The translations under genes and the position numbers were made by a program. This document shows, piece by piece, positions 1-11,740 of a stretch of DNA of 64,000 nucleotides. The notes beneath the pieces were generated by a model. The model was not told the origin of the DNA and did not search any database. It was given only the letters and a program-made list of their open reading frames with translations. How positions within the stretch are numbered: the stretch's first letter is position 1; every line of letters starts with the position of its first letter. This stretch comes from Gossypium raimondii (Eukaryota; Streptophyta; Magnoliopsida; Malvales; Malvaceae): positions 12,966,028 to 13,030,027 of the forward strand of contig NC_068576.1 in the NCBI RefSeq assembly GCF_025698545.1. Direction: 5' to 3'.

Positions 1-1789
1 AAACTGGTAAAATCATTATTATTAGAAAGTAGAATTTATTTTCTATTATCATTACTTTCTAGTAGAATAATAATATCTTAAAGTTGTATGTAACTTATTC
101 CTTTTTTTGCCCTATCAGTGCCATCTATTTATAGGGAGAGGAAGTAAAACCCTAGTTGAATTAGTAGAAGCATTTAATGCATGTTTAATAGAAAAACAAT
201 CCCCTAATTGAACTAGGTGAGAGAGGAGTGGCAACTTTAGTTAAAAATACTAGGGTTTGTCGTCCCATTATATTCAATATGAGGAGCTTTGGGTCTCCCC
301 TGTATTAGGTCCAATTATAAGTGCTTCCTGAGCTTTTAACTTAGCACTTTATAATTCAATCTAACCCAATACATGTTTTTCTATTTCTCAAAATAAACAT
401 TATAAATTAATTTTCCAATTAAATAATTTTCTCAACCCAATTTTGATTCTGTTAAAATCATTGTAACTTTACCGTAAAAGGATCTATGAGAAAATATATT
501 TAATTTTTTTGTATTCAACAAATTCACCATGACTAATTTATTTTATTTTATTTTTGAACATCAATTATTTATTTAATTAAACAATAATTCGAAAAACCAG
601 AAATTAATTCTCAAGTCATTTCCATACTTAGTGAGAACACCAGATTCATTTCCAAATGTTACTCACTTCTCTAACTTTATCATTTATGTTCATTTAATTC
701 AACATGCAATTCATTTCTGGTTTCAACGAGCTAGCGGAGGGACCAATTGAACATATGTGATTAAGGCTCAAATTATTTATAATTAAGTTTAAGTTTTTAG
801 CCTATTAATTATAAAGTCATTTAGTCATGAAGTCATTCCATTATAGTATCGTGACTGAGCTCTCCCTAATGACATACCATTATGAAATCTTCTTGACCAG
901 TGCTCGTCCAATGACATTGTTATAAGTGTGTTATCCTCATAGGATATCCTTAATCTCTTTGAGATAAATTGTTCTCCCAATGTGATCCTATTTTATCTCA
1001 TAGTAATTACATCTTCCTTTATTAAAAGTCAACTACTATCAAATAGTAATTAAGTCATTTATCATAAAGACAAATGATCCGTTGTCACATTTACTTTTCA
1101 TATATCATATAATGCTAATGAGAGGATATCATTTGCCCATGCCTTAGGCTATGAATTCCACTATTGTGAATGATGCTACATACTATAGAAGTCGTATGTC
1201 CAACGCACTAGCTTTCAATTCCTTATCTATTCGAACTCAGACTTTTACTTGCATCAAAGTATACGAGTCACGCATACATAATCTATCATCGACTCAGGAT
1301 TAAGGTTTGTCACACTATGAACGTTACAAGTGAGTAAATCCATAAACGGATTCAAGATCTATTCTAGTTGGATCTTGTTCGATGTACTGTCAGTCTAGTT
1401 AGTCACATTTATGTCTCTATCTTTTGGGAGTCGTCCACTCCGATGCCCATGACTAAGCATCTCCCCAATTGGATTTGATATAAAGCATATTAGTCTTTCA
1501 ATCAGCTTGCTCATTTCCAATTAAAATAAGGACATGTTTAGGTTTACTACTAATAAAATTTGTCTTTTTGTATTACGATCAAACCACGTAATAGTGCTTA
1601 GTATTAGTTAAACATTAGACAATTAGTGAGCTAATATTTAATTTTATTTTTCTTTATATGCAAAAATCACATGAGTATATTATACAAAGGATATTAATGT
1701 AATTCATAAATAATTTTATTAATCAATCTATTCAAAAAAATTATAAGTGTTCAAACAAATATATTACACTTAGGGCATAAGATCCAACA
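1..1789 (-). mobile_element. LTR (truncated by window edge), probably of an LTR retrotransposon
   Basis: Read on the minus strand the segment starts TGTTGGATCTTATGCCC at 1789 and is AT-rich and non-coding, as expected for an LTR with a TG start. A TATA box (126-133, minus strand) lies near the far end, so most of what is seen would be U3, with R/U5 running off the window. The other end and the target duplication are outside the window, so I cannot tell a solo LTR from a complete element. The TGTTGG start resembles many Ty1/copia LTRs, but no coding region is present to confirm the superfamily. At 1790 it abuts LINE sequence, so it probably inserted into or next to that LINE. Confidence 0.55.
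126..133 (-). promoter_or_regulatory. TATA box of the LTR promoter
   Basis: The minus strand reads CCCTATAAATAGATGG here, a good plant TATA box. Transcription would run toward position 1, consistent with the LTR orientation inferred from its TG end at 1789. Confidence 0.5.
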
Positions 1790-2450
1790 CACCGTGCCTA
1801 TTTTTTTATGTATGGAGAGGTTGGGTCATAGCATAGATAAGGAAGTTGATAAGGGTATATGGGAGTTGTTTTGATTAGTTCGAAATGGTAATTCGATTTC
1901 ACATTTGTTCTTCATCAATGATCTTATTATTTTTGCCCACTTACAAATGGAGGTTGTTGCTAGGATGTTGAATCAATTTGGTAATTGCTCTGGACATGAG
2001 TAAATGCAGCTAAAACACAAATTTCTTCTCACCAAATATTGATGCTAGTCTTGTGGATATGATTTATCAACGACTTGGATTTCAAAGAGTTGAAAATTTG
2101 GGGAAGTATCTTGGTACGCCTATTATTCATGGTCGAAAGTTGAGTAGTATGAACCATTTCATAATTGATAAGTTGAATGATAAGTTGATTGGGTGGGTTT
2201 CGAAAACTCTATCCAAGGCAGGACGGGTATTACTTGCCAAGACGGTGCTTTCAGTGATTCCTCAATATTTCATGCAAACTATCATGCTCCCTGTTAGCAT
2301 ATGTTCTAAAATATAGAAAATTATTCGCAAATTTATTTGGGGGTCAAGGTGAGACGAGTTGAGGTGTTTTCAGTATTACTTGCCAAGACGGTGCTTTCAG
2401 TGATTCCTCAATATTTCATGCAAACTGTCATGCTCCCTGTTGAAAGGAAT
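1790..2450 (+). pseudogene. LINE (L1-like) reverse transcriptase fragment
   Basis: Conceptual translation shows the end of a plant L1-type reverse transcriptase. An LFFINDLIIFAH stretch matches the FADD catalytic motif region but with N in place of the first Asp. Further on comes the thumb-region signature LGKYLGTP...GWVSKTLSKAGR...LSVIPQYFMQ (in the open stretch 2053-2316). Stops and frame changes interrupt the first 250 bases, and no endonuclease or 3' tail is seen, so this is a dead remnant. Part of the fragment (about 2226-2295) is repeated at about 2371-2440. The LTR at 1-1789 cuts it on the left. Confidence 0.75.
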
Positions 2451-2970
2451 TGAGGTGTTATTTCCTATTATGTTTTTGTTGCTATTATTGTCTTATTTGC
2501 AGCTGGGATTTCTTTATTGAATTTAATTTTTAAAAAAGGTGGGAGCTTTGATGTGTTTTTCATTATGCATATGTTGCCTTTATGTTATCTAAGTGCTGTC
2601 ACATAGATGGATTTAAGTGGAAAATAGGCTCTTGATAATATAAGGGAAGTTCATAGATTAAATGAGAGTACGATTCAAACCATGCCAATTTCCGTCCGAA
2701 ACAAGGGAGCACCTAAAAAGTGGGCATTCAAAGTACACAACATAATCAGCAGTAGAGTTCCTGAACTGGAAACTAAAAAAAAAATAACATCACTTGCCCT
2801 TTTTGGCAAGTGGACAATTACGGAGAATGCACTTCGAATGGAACTGATGTGGTGTTATTTTTCATGGACTGGTGTAGGAAACATGTACTCGGTCTAATTT
2901 GACAATGACTTGGGATTATAAGGGTTCATCTTTGGGCAATTAATTTGGTGGTCCAACTTTTTGCTACTGA
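2451..2970. other. Unassigned sequence between LINE and chromovirus
   Basis: About 520 bases of AT-rich DNA. A 71-codon open stretch (2682-2897) has no recognisable domain. This piece and 8808-8960 were contiguous before the chromovirus inserted, so it could be part of the 5' side of the Rab pseudogene. I could not find that gene's first exon in it. Confidence 0.4.
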
Positions 2971-2974
2971 CTAG

Positions 2975-3622
2975 TGTCACGGACTTAGAGTTTTCTCACG
3001 GATCCGTGCGGCCTTAGGCAGTTTCTTTGCTCAAAAACGCCTAAGTCAGCCTAACTTGTAGTAATAAAGGATTCAACAGTAAAAATGCCTAATTCAGCTT
3101 AACTCGCAACAATAAAGGATTCAACAGAATTCCCTTAAGGTTTCCACGAAGAACAGCAGAAGAACGAAGTAAGAACGAGCCTTGAAATATGAACAAAAGC
3201 AAGAACACTTGAGAGAAAAGTTTGAGTGAATACTCTCAAAATTCTTATTAACAACTGAATGATTTACAATGAGCAGAGAGTCCTCTATTTATAGTTGAGG
3301 CTCTCCAAAATCAACGGTCTAAATCAAAATACATCAATGGCTACAATTAAAAGCTATTACAATATCAAATCTCTAAGATTACATAATCGCATCTTCTAAA
3401 GATTTCATTTAATATCTAGGATCACATATCTCAAAAGATCACCTTCCATATTTGTCAAGCATATCTTCAAAAGATCACTTTCCTTATTTGCCAAGCTCCG
3501 GAGATGGGCTTTTAATTCCTCCAGGCAATGGACCAGTCCAGTTGGGCCAAATGACCTCCCTCGAATGCGATGGATCGCACGAATCCATCATGGTTGCGAG
3601 ATCCCATGCGCAACCCATGACA
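2975..3622 (-). repeat. 3' LTR of the chromovirus
   Basis: 648 bp, beginning TGTCACGGACTTAG and ending CAACCCATGACA on the plus strand. It matches 8157-8803 with scattered differences (for example CTCACGGATCC versus CTCACTGATCC). The flanking CTAG supports the outer boundary, and the polypurine tract abuts its inner edge. Confidence 0.93.
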
Positions 3623-6600
3623 TTCTCCCCCACTTGTTCTAGCGACGCCCTCGTCGTGTCCTCCTCATGGGCGGTCAATTTTTCCTTGAAGCGCCACAAT
3701 GCCTTGGCGGGTTCCCAACTTGCTTCGCTATCGGAAGTCCCATCCATCGAACTAAGTATTCATGCGCGGTCGATGGTACTTTTAATCTAATCACACAGTG
3801 CCTGAATGGTTTCCACGTCGCGGTCGTAAGAGACCTTTACCCCCATTGGTGCTCGTTCAGACTTGCCCCGATTCAGATCTTCTTGGTCCCAATGAAATGG
3901 CTTAAGCATACTTACATGGAACACTGGGTGGATTTTAAGTTTTGGAGGCAACTCAAGCTTGTATGCCACTTTGCCCACTCTCTTAACAACTTTAAACGGC
4001 CCCTCATACCTTCGCACGAGCCCTTTGTGCAAGCCCGTATATTGCAACATCAAGTGTAGTTTGGCAAGGACTGAGTCACCCACTTGAAACTGCACGTCTC
4101 TTCGGTTTTGATCGGCCCACTTCTTATTGCGCTTGCTTGCCTTGTGTAAACAAGCCCTAGCCAAGTCATTCTTCTCTTGCCAATCCTTCGTAAAAAGATA
4201 AGCTGCCGGATTTGGTCCTGTATAACAAGTTACCACAGCATTGGGTGTGACTGGCTGTTGGCCCGTCACTATCTCAAACGGACTTTGGTTCGTTGCCCCA
4301 CTTTGCTGCAAGTTATATGAGAATTGAGCCACATCCAACAACTTTGGCCAATCCCTTTGTGTGGCACTCACATAGTGTCGCAGATATGTTTCTAACAATG
4401 CATTTACTCTCTCAATTTGCCCATCGGTTTGCGGATGCATACTCGTGGAAAAGTTCAAGTCTGAGCCCATTGACTTGAACAACTCGGTCCAGAACCGACC
4501 TGTGAATCGCCCATCTCGATCACTGACAATCGACTATGGCACGCCCTAATATTTTACCACATCTCTAAGGAATAAACGAGCTGCCTCCTCAGCAGGACAT
4601 TCCTTGGTGGCCGGAATGAACGTCGCATACTTCGAGAACCTGTCCACCACAACAAGAATACTCGCAAACTCGTCAGACTTAGGTAAACCAACAATAAAAT
4701 CCATGGATAAACTCTCCCATGGTCTTTCCGGAATGGGCAAGGGTTTAAGCAAACCGGCTGGGGTTTTTAACTCAACCTTGTCTTGTTGGCAAACCAGACA
4801 AGTCTTCACATAGGTTTCCACATCATCACCCATGTGAGGCCAATAATAACGTTCCTCCAAAAGGGCCAAAGTACGGTGCATCCCTGGGTGGCCAGCCCAT
4901 CTCGAGTCATGGCACTCTTTCAGGACTTCCTTACGTAGCTTCCCATAATGAAGCACATAGAGGCGACGCCCTTTGGTGTATAGCAGCTCTCCATCAAGCC
5001 AAAATCTTCTCGTTTTTCCCTCCTTGGCCAACTCCGTCAGATTTTTGGCTGTGGGATCATGGGACAATCCTTCTCGAATACGTTCTAACAAGGAACCATC
5101 AGGTTGGCTAATTGCCGCAAATTCCATCTTTTGACTCAGTGCGTCAGCCACAATGTTGGCACTCCCCGGCTTATACTCCATGGTAAAGTCAAATTCAGCT
5201 AAGAAGACCTGCCAACGAGCCTGTTTAGGAGACAACTTTTTCTGGGTTAGAAAATAACTGTTGGCAACATTATCGGTAAGGACAACAAACCTAGAACCCA
5301 ATAAATAGTGCCTCCAAGTGCGCAAACAATGCACCACCGCAGTCATCTCCTTCTCTTGGACCGTATATCTTCGCTCCGTCTCATTAAGCTTTCAACTCTC
5401 AAAAGCAATAGGATGTCCATCTTGCGTTAAGACTCCCCCGATAGCATAATCTGATGCATCTGTGTGTACCTCATATGTCCTCGAAAAATCTGGCAAGGCA
5501 AGCATAGGTTCCTTCGTCATCCCTTGCTTCAATTGATTAAAGGCCCTCTCACATTCCGGATTCCAATCCCATACCTTCCCTTTTTTCAACATGTCCGTCA
5601 AGGGTGTGGTAATTCTCGAGTAGCCTTTAATAAAGCGTCGATAGTAATTTTCCAACCCAAGAAAAGATCTCAACTCTGTCACCTTGGTTGGGGGCTCCCA
5701 CTCAGAAATGGCTCGAACCTTACTCTTATCCATTCGGATCTTACCCCCTCCCACAATGTGGCCTCAGAATGACACCTCTTGTTGGGCAAATGAGCACTTC
5801 TCCTCCTTAACAAACAACTCATTTTCCCTCAAAGTTTGGAACACCTCCCTCAAGTATTCCACGTGCTCCTCGAGAGACTTCCTATACACCACAATATCAT
5901 CAAGATAAACAACCACAAAACGATCAAGGAAAGGTTGAAGTACCTTATTCATTAGGGTGTAGAAGGTAGCTGGGGCATTCGTGAGTCCGAAAGGCATCAC
6001 AAGGAACTCGTACGAACCATATCGTGTCACACAAGCTGTCTTTGGTTCATCCCCCTTGGCTATCCGAACTTGATGGTACCCTGATCTTAAATCCAACTTG
6101 GTAAACCATCTTGCACTACCAAGTTGGTCGAACAAATCTGCAATAAGAGGAATAGGGTACTTGTTCTTTATAGTGACCTTGTTTAGAGCCTGATAATCAA
6201 TGCACATTCTCAAGGACCCATCATGTTTCTTTTGAAACAACACTGGCGCACCGTATGGGGATTTAGATGGTCTAATAAATCCTGCATCTAATAGCTCCTT
6301 CAGCTGTTTTCGCAATTCTTCTAACTCTGGCAGAGCCATACGATAGGGGGCCCTTGCTGGCGGTACCACGTTGGACACTAACTCAATTTTGTGGTCCACC
6401 TCCCTCTTTGGTGGCAAACTTTTTGGCAACTGAGCAGGCATCACATCCCAAAAGCACTGCAATAATTGGCTCACTTCTTTCGGGATTTCACTAACGGACT
6501 TAACGGTATCCTCGATCTTCAAGGTAGCCAAATAAGAGACTTCATCCCTGCGTACTCCTTTAGCAAATTGAATTGCTGACAGTGTTTTTCCCTCTAAGCT

Positions 6601-7181
6601 TCTCTTCCTTGTCATTCTTACCATGCATGGATGGTTCGAACCCGTAATCACCATGTAATCACTTGAAGAGGCAATAAGTGCCTTAACCTGATCAAGAAAA
6701 CTTAGTCTAACCACACAATCATAGTCATCGAGTGGTATTACCTTAATGGATACCTTGCCGGCCCAATCACCCAGTTGAAGATCCACTCCCTTGGCAACAC
6801 CCTTAATTGGGACACTTTTTGAGTTCACTGTTTTGATCCGACCCAGCTCATTCTCTATCTTGAGCCCAAGTTTCTGAACTGCCTCTTCGGACATGAACAA
6901 ATCAGACGCTCCAGTGTCGACCAGCGCATTCAATTTTCTGCCGGCCACAATAATGTCCACAAACATCAATCCATGACTCGTTCTATCTTCGACACCCCCT
7001 AGTATCGAACCGAGATTGTTTTCCTCCACATCTGACTCCTCCTTTGTTTCCATAGCCGTGAGAGCGGCCTTCTTTGGGCAGTCCCTGATCATATGTGGAC
7101 CATCGCAGTAAAAGCAACTTATAGGCCCACTCTTTCTCTTGTCCCAAGGTTTCTTACCGTTGTCATTCCTAGCGGGACTCT
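3484..7181 (-). pseudogene. Chromovirus pol (protease, RT, RNase H, integrase, chromodomain), broken
   Basis: From right to left: CCHC zinc knuckle (CFYC...H...C, about 7060-7105), protease with DTGAS (about 6915), RT with YLDDIVVY (about 5900), RNase H, integrase with an HHCC zinc finger and a catalytic core opening with MDFIVGLP, then a chromodomain tail with SEASWEP (about 3690). The main frame runs from 7092 to 3787 with four stops: 5764-5766 (TGA after the RT), 5392-5394 (TGA, CGA expected), and two near 4535-4548 in the integrase core. Two compensating small indels disturb the chromodomain near 3745-3785. The last frame passes through the polypurine tract into the LTR, a layout known for some plant chromoviruses. 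Not functional as it stands. Confidence 0.9.
3623..3636 (-). other. Polypurine tract of the chromovirus
   Basis: On the minus strand the bases just before the 3' LTR read AAGTGGGGGAGAA, a purine run of the kind that primes plus-strand DNA synthesis. The coding frame of the chromodomain tail runs straight through it. Confidence 0.75.
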
Positions 7182-8117
7182 TTTATCTCCCCCACTATTA
7201 CCCTTTTGATTGAATCTGGGCTTAGAAGAATTCGCATTGTCTTTCTTCCCACCAAATTCAGCAAGCGATTCTGCCAAAGACATCGCCTTGGTAAGCTCTT
7301 AGGCTCCTCGGCGTTGCAACTCTTGCTTTGCCCACGGTTTCAACCCATCCATGAAGGAAAAGAATGCTTCTTTCTCACTCATATCTGAGATTTGAAGCAT
7401 AAGTTCGCTAAATTCCTGCACATACTCTCTCACAGTGCCTTGTTGCGTAAGCCAGCGCAACTTTCCCCGAGCCTCATCCTCGGCATACTTTGGGTAAAAC
7501 TGTGCTTTAAACTCACGTCGAAACTCCTCCCAAGTTCCAATTTCAGTCCCACCACGACTCAAATCAGTGGACCTATGACGCCACCACAACAAAGCAACAT
7601 CAGTGAGATACATAGCAGCAGTAGTTACCTTAGTGGCATCCTCCGTAATCCCTTTGGCACGAAAGTATTGCTCGATTCCCCAAAGGAAGTTGTCCACATC
7701 TCTAGCAGACATTGTTCCCTTGAACTCCTTTGGCTTGGGAACATCAACACTGGGCTTGGGTGCTACAGCAGCTAACCCTCCATTGCCCAAAGCAACCTTG
7801 TAGATTGTGAGTTCACCCTTGAGCTCCGCAATCTCCTCTTTCAAGGCTGTTACCATAGCCTCAATGGCATCATCTCTGCCATTCAGTTTTTCAACATTAT
7901 CCAACACATACTCTTTGAGTTGCTCCTGCATGGACTGCAACCCACCATGGAGCCTATCATCGACATCATCAATCCTCTCCTTGATGTCTCCCATGGAATC
8001 CTCGAGAGTGATGACTCGATCCTCCAAAGCTGACAGTATGTCTCTCGAACGACTAGCTTTCCTAGCCCTCCCACGGGTCTCCATTCCCTCAACATTCTCA
8101 GCAGTTTCTTTGGACAT
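7182..8117 (-). pseudogene. Chromovirus gag, broken
   Basis: The frame opens with MSKETAENVEG at 8117, about 25 bases after the primer site, which fits a gag start. Residues 1-90 are charged and probably coiled coil. The retrotransposon gag (capsid) domain follows, with WEEFRREF and YAEDEARGKLRWLTQQGTVREYV. A TAA at 7299-7301 ends the first frame (after QRRGA). The same frame then continues about 35 codons, until a one-base change near 7180 shifts it away from the zinc-knuckle frame used by pol. Both lesions must be ignored to join gag to pol. Confidence 0.88.
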
Positions 8118-8142
8118 CTTTCAGTGGTACCTACAAACACTG

Positions 8143-8154
8143 GCTCGGATACCA
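8143..8154 (-). other. Primer-binding site (tRNA-iMet) of the chromovirus
   Basis: On the minus strand TGGTATCCGAGC begins two bases inside the 5' LTR. It differs by one base from the TGGTATCAGAGC complement of plant initiator tRNA-Met commonly used by chromoviruses. Confidence 0.85.
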
Positions 8155-8156
8155 AC

Positions 8157-8803
8157 TGTCACGGACTTAGAGTTTTCTCACTGATCCGTGCGGCCTTAGG
8201 TAGTTTCTTTGCTCAAAAACGCCTAAGTCAACCTAACTTGCAGTAATAAAGGATTCAACAGTAAAAACGCCTAAGTCAGCTTAACTCGCAACAATAAATG
8301 ATTCAATGAATTCCTTAAGGTTTCCACGAAGAGCAATGAGAAGAACGAAGTAAGAATGAGCCTTGAAATATGAACAAAAGCAAGAACACTTGAGAGAAAA
8401 GTTTGAGTGAATACTCTCAAAATTCTTATTAACAACTGAATGATTTACAATGAGCAGAGAGTCCTCTATTTATAGTTGAGGCTCTCCAAAATCAACGGTC
8501 TAAATCAAAATCCATCAATGGCTACAATTAAAAGCTATTACAATATCAAATCTCTAAGATTACATAATCGCATCTTCTAAAGATTTCATTTAATATCTAG
8601 GATCACATATCTCAAAAGATCACCTTCCATATTTGTCAAGCATATCTTCAAAAGATCACTTTCCTTATTTGCCAAGCTCCGGAGATGGGCTTTTAATTCC
8701 TCCAGGCAATGGACCAGTCCAGTTGGGCCAAATGACCTCCCTCGAATGCAATGGATCGCACGAATCCGTCATGGTTGCGAGATCCCATGCGCAACCCATG
8801 ACA
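8157..8803 (-). repeat. 5' LTR of the chromovirus
   Basis: 647 bp copy of 2975-3622. Its inner edge touches the primer-binding site and its outer edge touches CTAG at 8804-8807. It would carry the promoter for gag-pol on the minus strand. Confidence 0.93.
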
Positions 8804-8960
8804 CTAGTTTGTGGTTTCTGAAAAATGTCTATGTTCGGGAATTGGGGTTTTGGCACATTTGTAGAAACCAAGTTTATGCTATGCATGGTATAATTGAAGA
8901 TGTTCTATTTTTGCATCATTGAAAAGTATTTTATTATAATCTGGTTGCACTCTTTCGCAG

Positions 8961-10405
8961 CGACTATCTGTTCAAACTTTTGCTTATTGGAGATTCTGGT
9001 GTTGGAAAGTCTTGTCTCCTTTTGAGATTTGCTGTAAGTTTCTAGACTCAAATTGGCATTTGAAAGTAAATGTCTTTACTTTTAAGTTGCACATTAATAG
9101 ATGTTTATATGATTACCTTCAATCTTTACATTCGTATTTGATGTTTAGATTGCACTAGTAATTGATTAAAAAGTTTCATTACATATGTACCATGCATATT
9201 GAGAGTAAAATTTATACCTTCATATGATGACACGGTTTCATGATTTGACTGAGTACATTTTGGCATTAGAATCTTGTTTTACTTTTAGTTGTATATCTGG
9301 ATATTTTCAGAGGTTTATGTGGGACTAATTATTCAACCTAATCAATTTATGTAATTTCTTTGATGCAGGATGATTCATACATAGGTAGTTACATAAGCAC
9401 CATTGGGGTTGATTTTGTGAGTAAAACCAGTCCTTGGTACTAATTTCTGAATGCCAAATTTATGGCAATTATTCTAATTTCTTGTCTTCTGGTTTTCTTT
9501 TTGGGTAGAAAATACGCACTGTGGAGCAGGATGGGGAGACCATTAAACTTCAAATTGTATGTTTTAGCATGCTGTACTGCTATTTCCTTTTTTCCTTTTT
9601 TGGTTTAATCATTTCTGTGTGTTTTCAGTTTAACTTTGCGTTTTACTAGTTAGTTTGCTCTTTGGTTAAATGTACGGTGGGACACTGCTAGACAAGAACG
9701 ATTTAGGACAATCACTAGCAGCTACTACCGTGGGGCTCATGGCATAATTGTGGGTGATCTTTTCCTTACTAGTTTTTCTCCTTTCAGTTCCATTTTTGTG
9801 GCTTCCACTGCTTATTTATGCTTCTCATAAACATCTTTTCTTATATATTTTTCTTTCCCATTTACTGGTGGCTCCCCTATTAGGTTGTTTATGATGTGAC
9901 AGACCAAGAAAGCTTCAACAATGTCAAGCGGTGGCTGAATGAAATTGATCGTTATGCTAGTGATAATGTTAACAAACTACTGGTTGGTGTTTTGCTGCAT
10001 TTTCATCCATTCTTCCATATGGCTGCTTTTCTTCCTTCAGGCGTTTGCAGATGAAGTCGGCATACCTTTTATGGAAACCAGCGCAAAAGATTCCATGAAC
10101 GTGGAACAGGCTTTCATGGCCATGGCTGCTTCCATCAAGGATAGGTACATCCATAGTCTTTTTCCTGAATAGTGTTTTAGTATTATGAAAACGCCATTCC
10201 CATTCTAGAAGTATTTACAGTTGAATGGCGTGACTAGGTTGTTTGTGTTTATCATTACAGAACCTTCTAGATGAACAAACTAATTGTTACGAAATTTACC
10301 ACAAAGTCTTGATGCCTAATGATTTCCAATTACTTTGGTGCCTCTGAATGCAGAATGGCGAGCCAACCGGCCATGAACAACGCAAGGCCTCCGACCGTAC
10401 AGATT
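8961..10405 (+). pseudogene. Rab1/RABD2-type small GTPase pseudogene
   Basis: Seven blocks align in order with plant Rab1 (RABD2/Ypt1), an ER-to-Golgi traffic GTPase: 8961-9033 ([18 protein letters not shown]1), 9369-9416 (YISTIGVDF effector), 9509-9556, 9678-9749 (G3), 9884 to ~9986 ([13 protein letters not shown]), 10041-10144 (METSAKDS, G5) and 10354-10405 (MASQPAMNN). Most have GT donors and AG acceptors. Breaks: exon 1 is not found; the acceptor before 9678 reads GG; the G3 box reads DTARQE instead of DTAGQE; the segment with the G4 NKCD box is absent between 9986 and 10041; the C-terminal prenylation tail is cut off where viral sequence starts at 10406. I infer a decayed gene copy with its introns, so a segmental and not a processed copy. 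Confidence 0.88.
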
Positions 10406-10812
10406 TTTTAAAAATTGTTCATATAATATACCTATTTTTCATATAATATACCTATTTTTAAGATAATTTTGGAAAAAGTTTCTCCCATAATTAACAATCC
10501 CTAAAAATTGTTGAAGATGTTTTTATCTTCTATTTTTTCAGAAATTTCTTTTATTTTTACAAGAATATGATCTTGGAGTTTAAGACCATATGCAGATAAT
10601 TTTAATCCTAAAAATTCAATCTCAGTTTTCTCTGGCTCTATCTTTTTAGGGCTTAAGATAATTCCATGTTTTAGGAATTCTTGAGAAATAATGTTTAGAT
10701 GTTTTCTATGCATTTCCAGTGTTTTTGAAAAGACTAAGATATCATCTATATATACCACACAAAATTTTTTATACTTATTAAAAATGGAATCTATCCATCT
10801 CTGAAAAATTTG
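10406..10812 (-). pseudogene. Viral RT palm fragment, left arm of an inverted repeat
   Basis: The minus strand encodes the RT palm with VYIDDILVFS followed by FLKHGIILSPKK and FLGLKLS. The downstream end contains a tandem 21-bp unit (CATATAATATACC..., about 10429-10460). This arm is matched in inverse orientation by about 10890-11265. The fragment begins directly after the Rab exon sequence at 10405. Confidence 0.85.
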
Positions 10813-11740
10813 ATCAAAACCTTTAACAGCCTTTAGTGTTCCTAATGGTCATTATCAATGGAAGGTAATGCCATTTGGTCTATGTAATGCCCACAAATTT
10901 TTAGAGATGGATAGATTCCATTTTAATAAGTATAAAAATTTTGTGTGGTATATATAGATGGTATCTTAGTCTTTTCGTAAACACCGAAATGCATAAAAAC
11001 ATCTAAACATTATTTCTCAAGAATTCTAAACGTGGAATTATCTTAAGCCCTAAAAGATAGAGCCGAGAAAATCGAGATTGAATTTTAGGATTAAATTATC
11101 TGCAGATGGTCTTAAACTCCAAGATCATATTATTGTAAAATAAAAGAATTTTCTGAAAAATAGAAGATAAAAACATCTTCAACAATTTTAGGAATTGTTA
11201 ATTATGGGAGAAACTTTTTCCAAAATTATCTTAAAAATAGGTATATTATATGAAAATTAAAAAGAATATTTATTTTTACGGTCTAATCAAGATGCGAAAT
11301 TATAAGAAATATAAAAGCGAAATAACACAATCCAAAAGTTTATTTACCTAAAAAGGTGATAAACTAATTTTAGAAACAGATCGTCCCAAAACTATTAGGG
11401 ATGTATTTTAAAAGCTAAAATTACTAATAATGAAGAATTAATATATGGCTATAGTTCGGAAAATTTAAACCAAATGAGGTTAATTATGTTATTTATGAAA
11501 AACAACTTTTAGCTATTAAAAAGGAATAAAACTTTTCTTATATATCTAGCACCTGAAAATTTTATTATAAGGCGATAATCAGGCGGTAAAGCAATTTCTA
11601 ACTAACAACAGTTTGGAAACTGTTCCAAGAAGAATTAGGTGGTATAATGATTTATGTTCTTTTAATTCTGAAGTTATATATATAAAAAGTGCTGAAAATA
11701 CTCTTGCTGATTTTCTGAGCAGGCCCTCTAAGGGATAAGG
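10813..11740 (+). pseudogene. Viral RT/RNase H fragment, right arm of an inverted repeat
   Basis: From 10813 the same viral sequence resumes on the plus strand (GHYQWKVMPFGL region), repeats the palm motif, and continues through RNase H to TLADFLSRPSKG near 11730. Many one-base losses and stops interrupt it. The RNase H end runs directly into ORF2, which gives the natural viral gene order. Confidence 0.8.

Larger units (their letters stand above)
2975..8803 (-). mobile_element. Complete Ty3/gypsy chromovirus, non-autonomous
   Basis: Two nearly identical LTRs (2975-3622 and 8157-8803, both TGTCAC...ATGACA) flank gag and pol on the minus strand. The flanks carry CTAG (2971-2974 and 8804-8807); including the terminal T this could be the usual 5-bp duplication. 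The domain order is gag, CCHC knuckle, protease (DTGA), RT (YLDD), RNase H, integrase, chromodomain, which defines a plant chromovirus. Coding is spoiled by a few stops and single-base frameshifts, yet the LTRs differ at only a few per cent, so the insertion is fairly recent. It split the region upstream of Rab exon 2. I do not assign it to a named clade (Tekay, Reina, CRM, Galadriel). Confidence 0.93.

Noticed and set aside
2682..2897. 71-codon open stretch MPISVRNKGAPKKW
   Set aside because: No recognisable domain, no flanking signals, AT-rich context.
3452..3790. Plus-strand open stretches over the chromovirus LTR and pol (also 4293, 4604, 5464, 7392, 7807)
   Set aside because: They are antisense shadows of gag-pol, which is supported by domain motifs on the minus strand.
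8961..10405. Functional Rab GTPase gene
   Set aside because: Missing first exon, missing NKCD box, altered G3 box, lost acceptor and truncated C-terminus.
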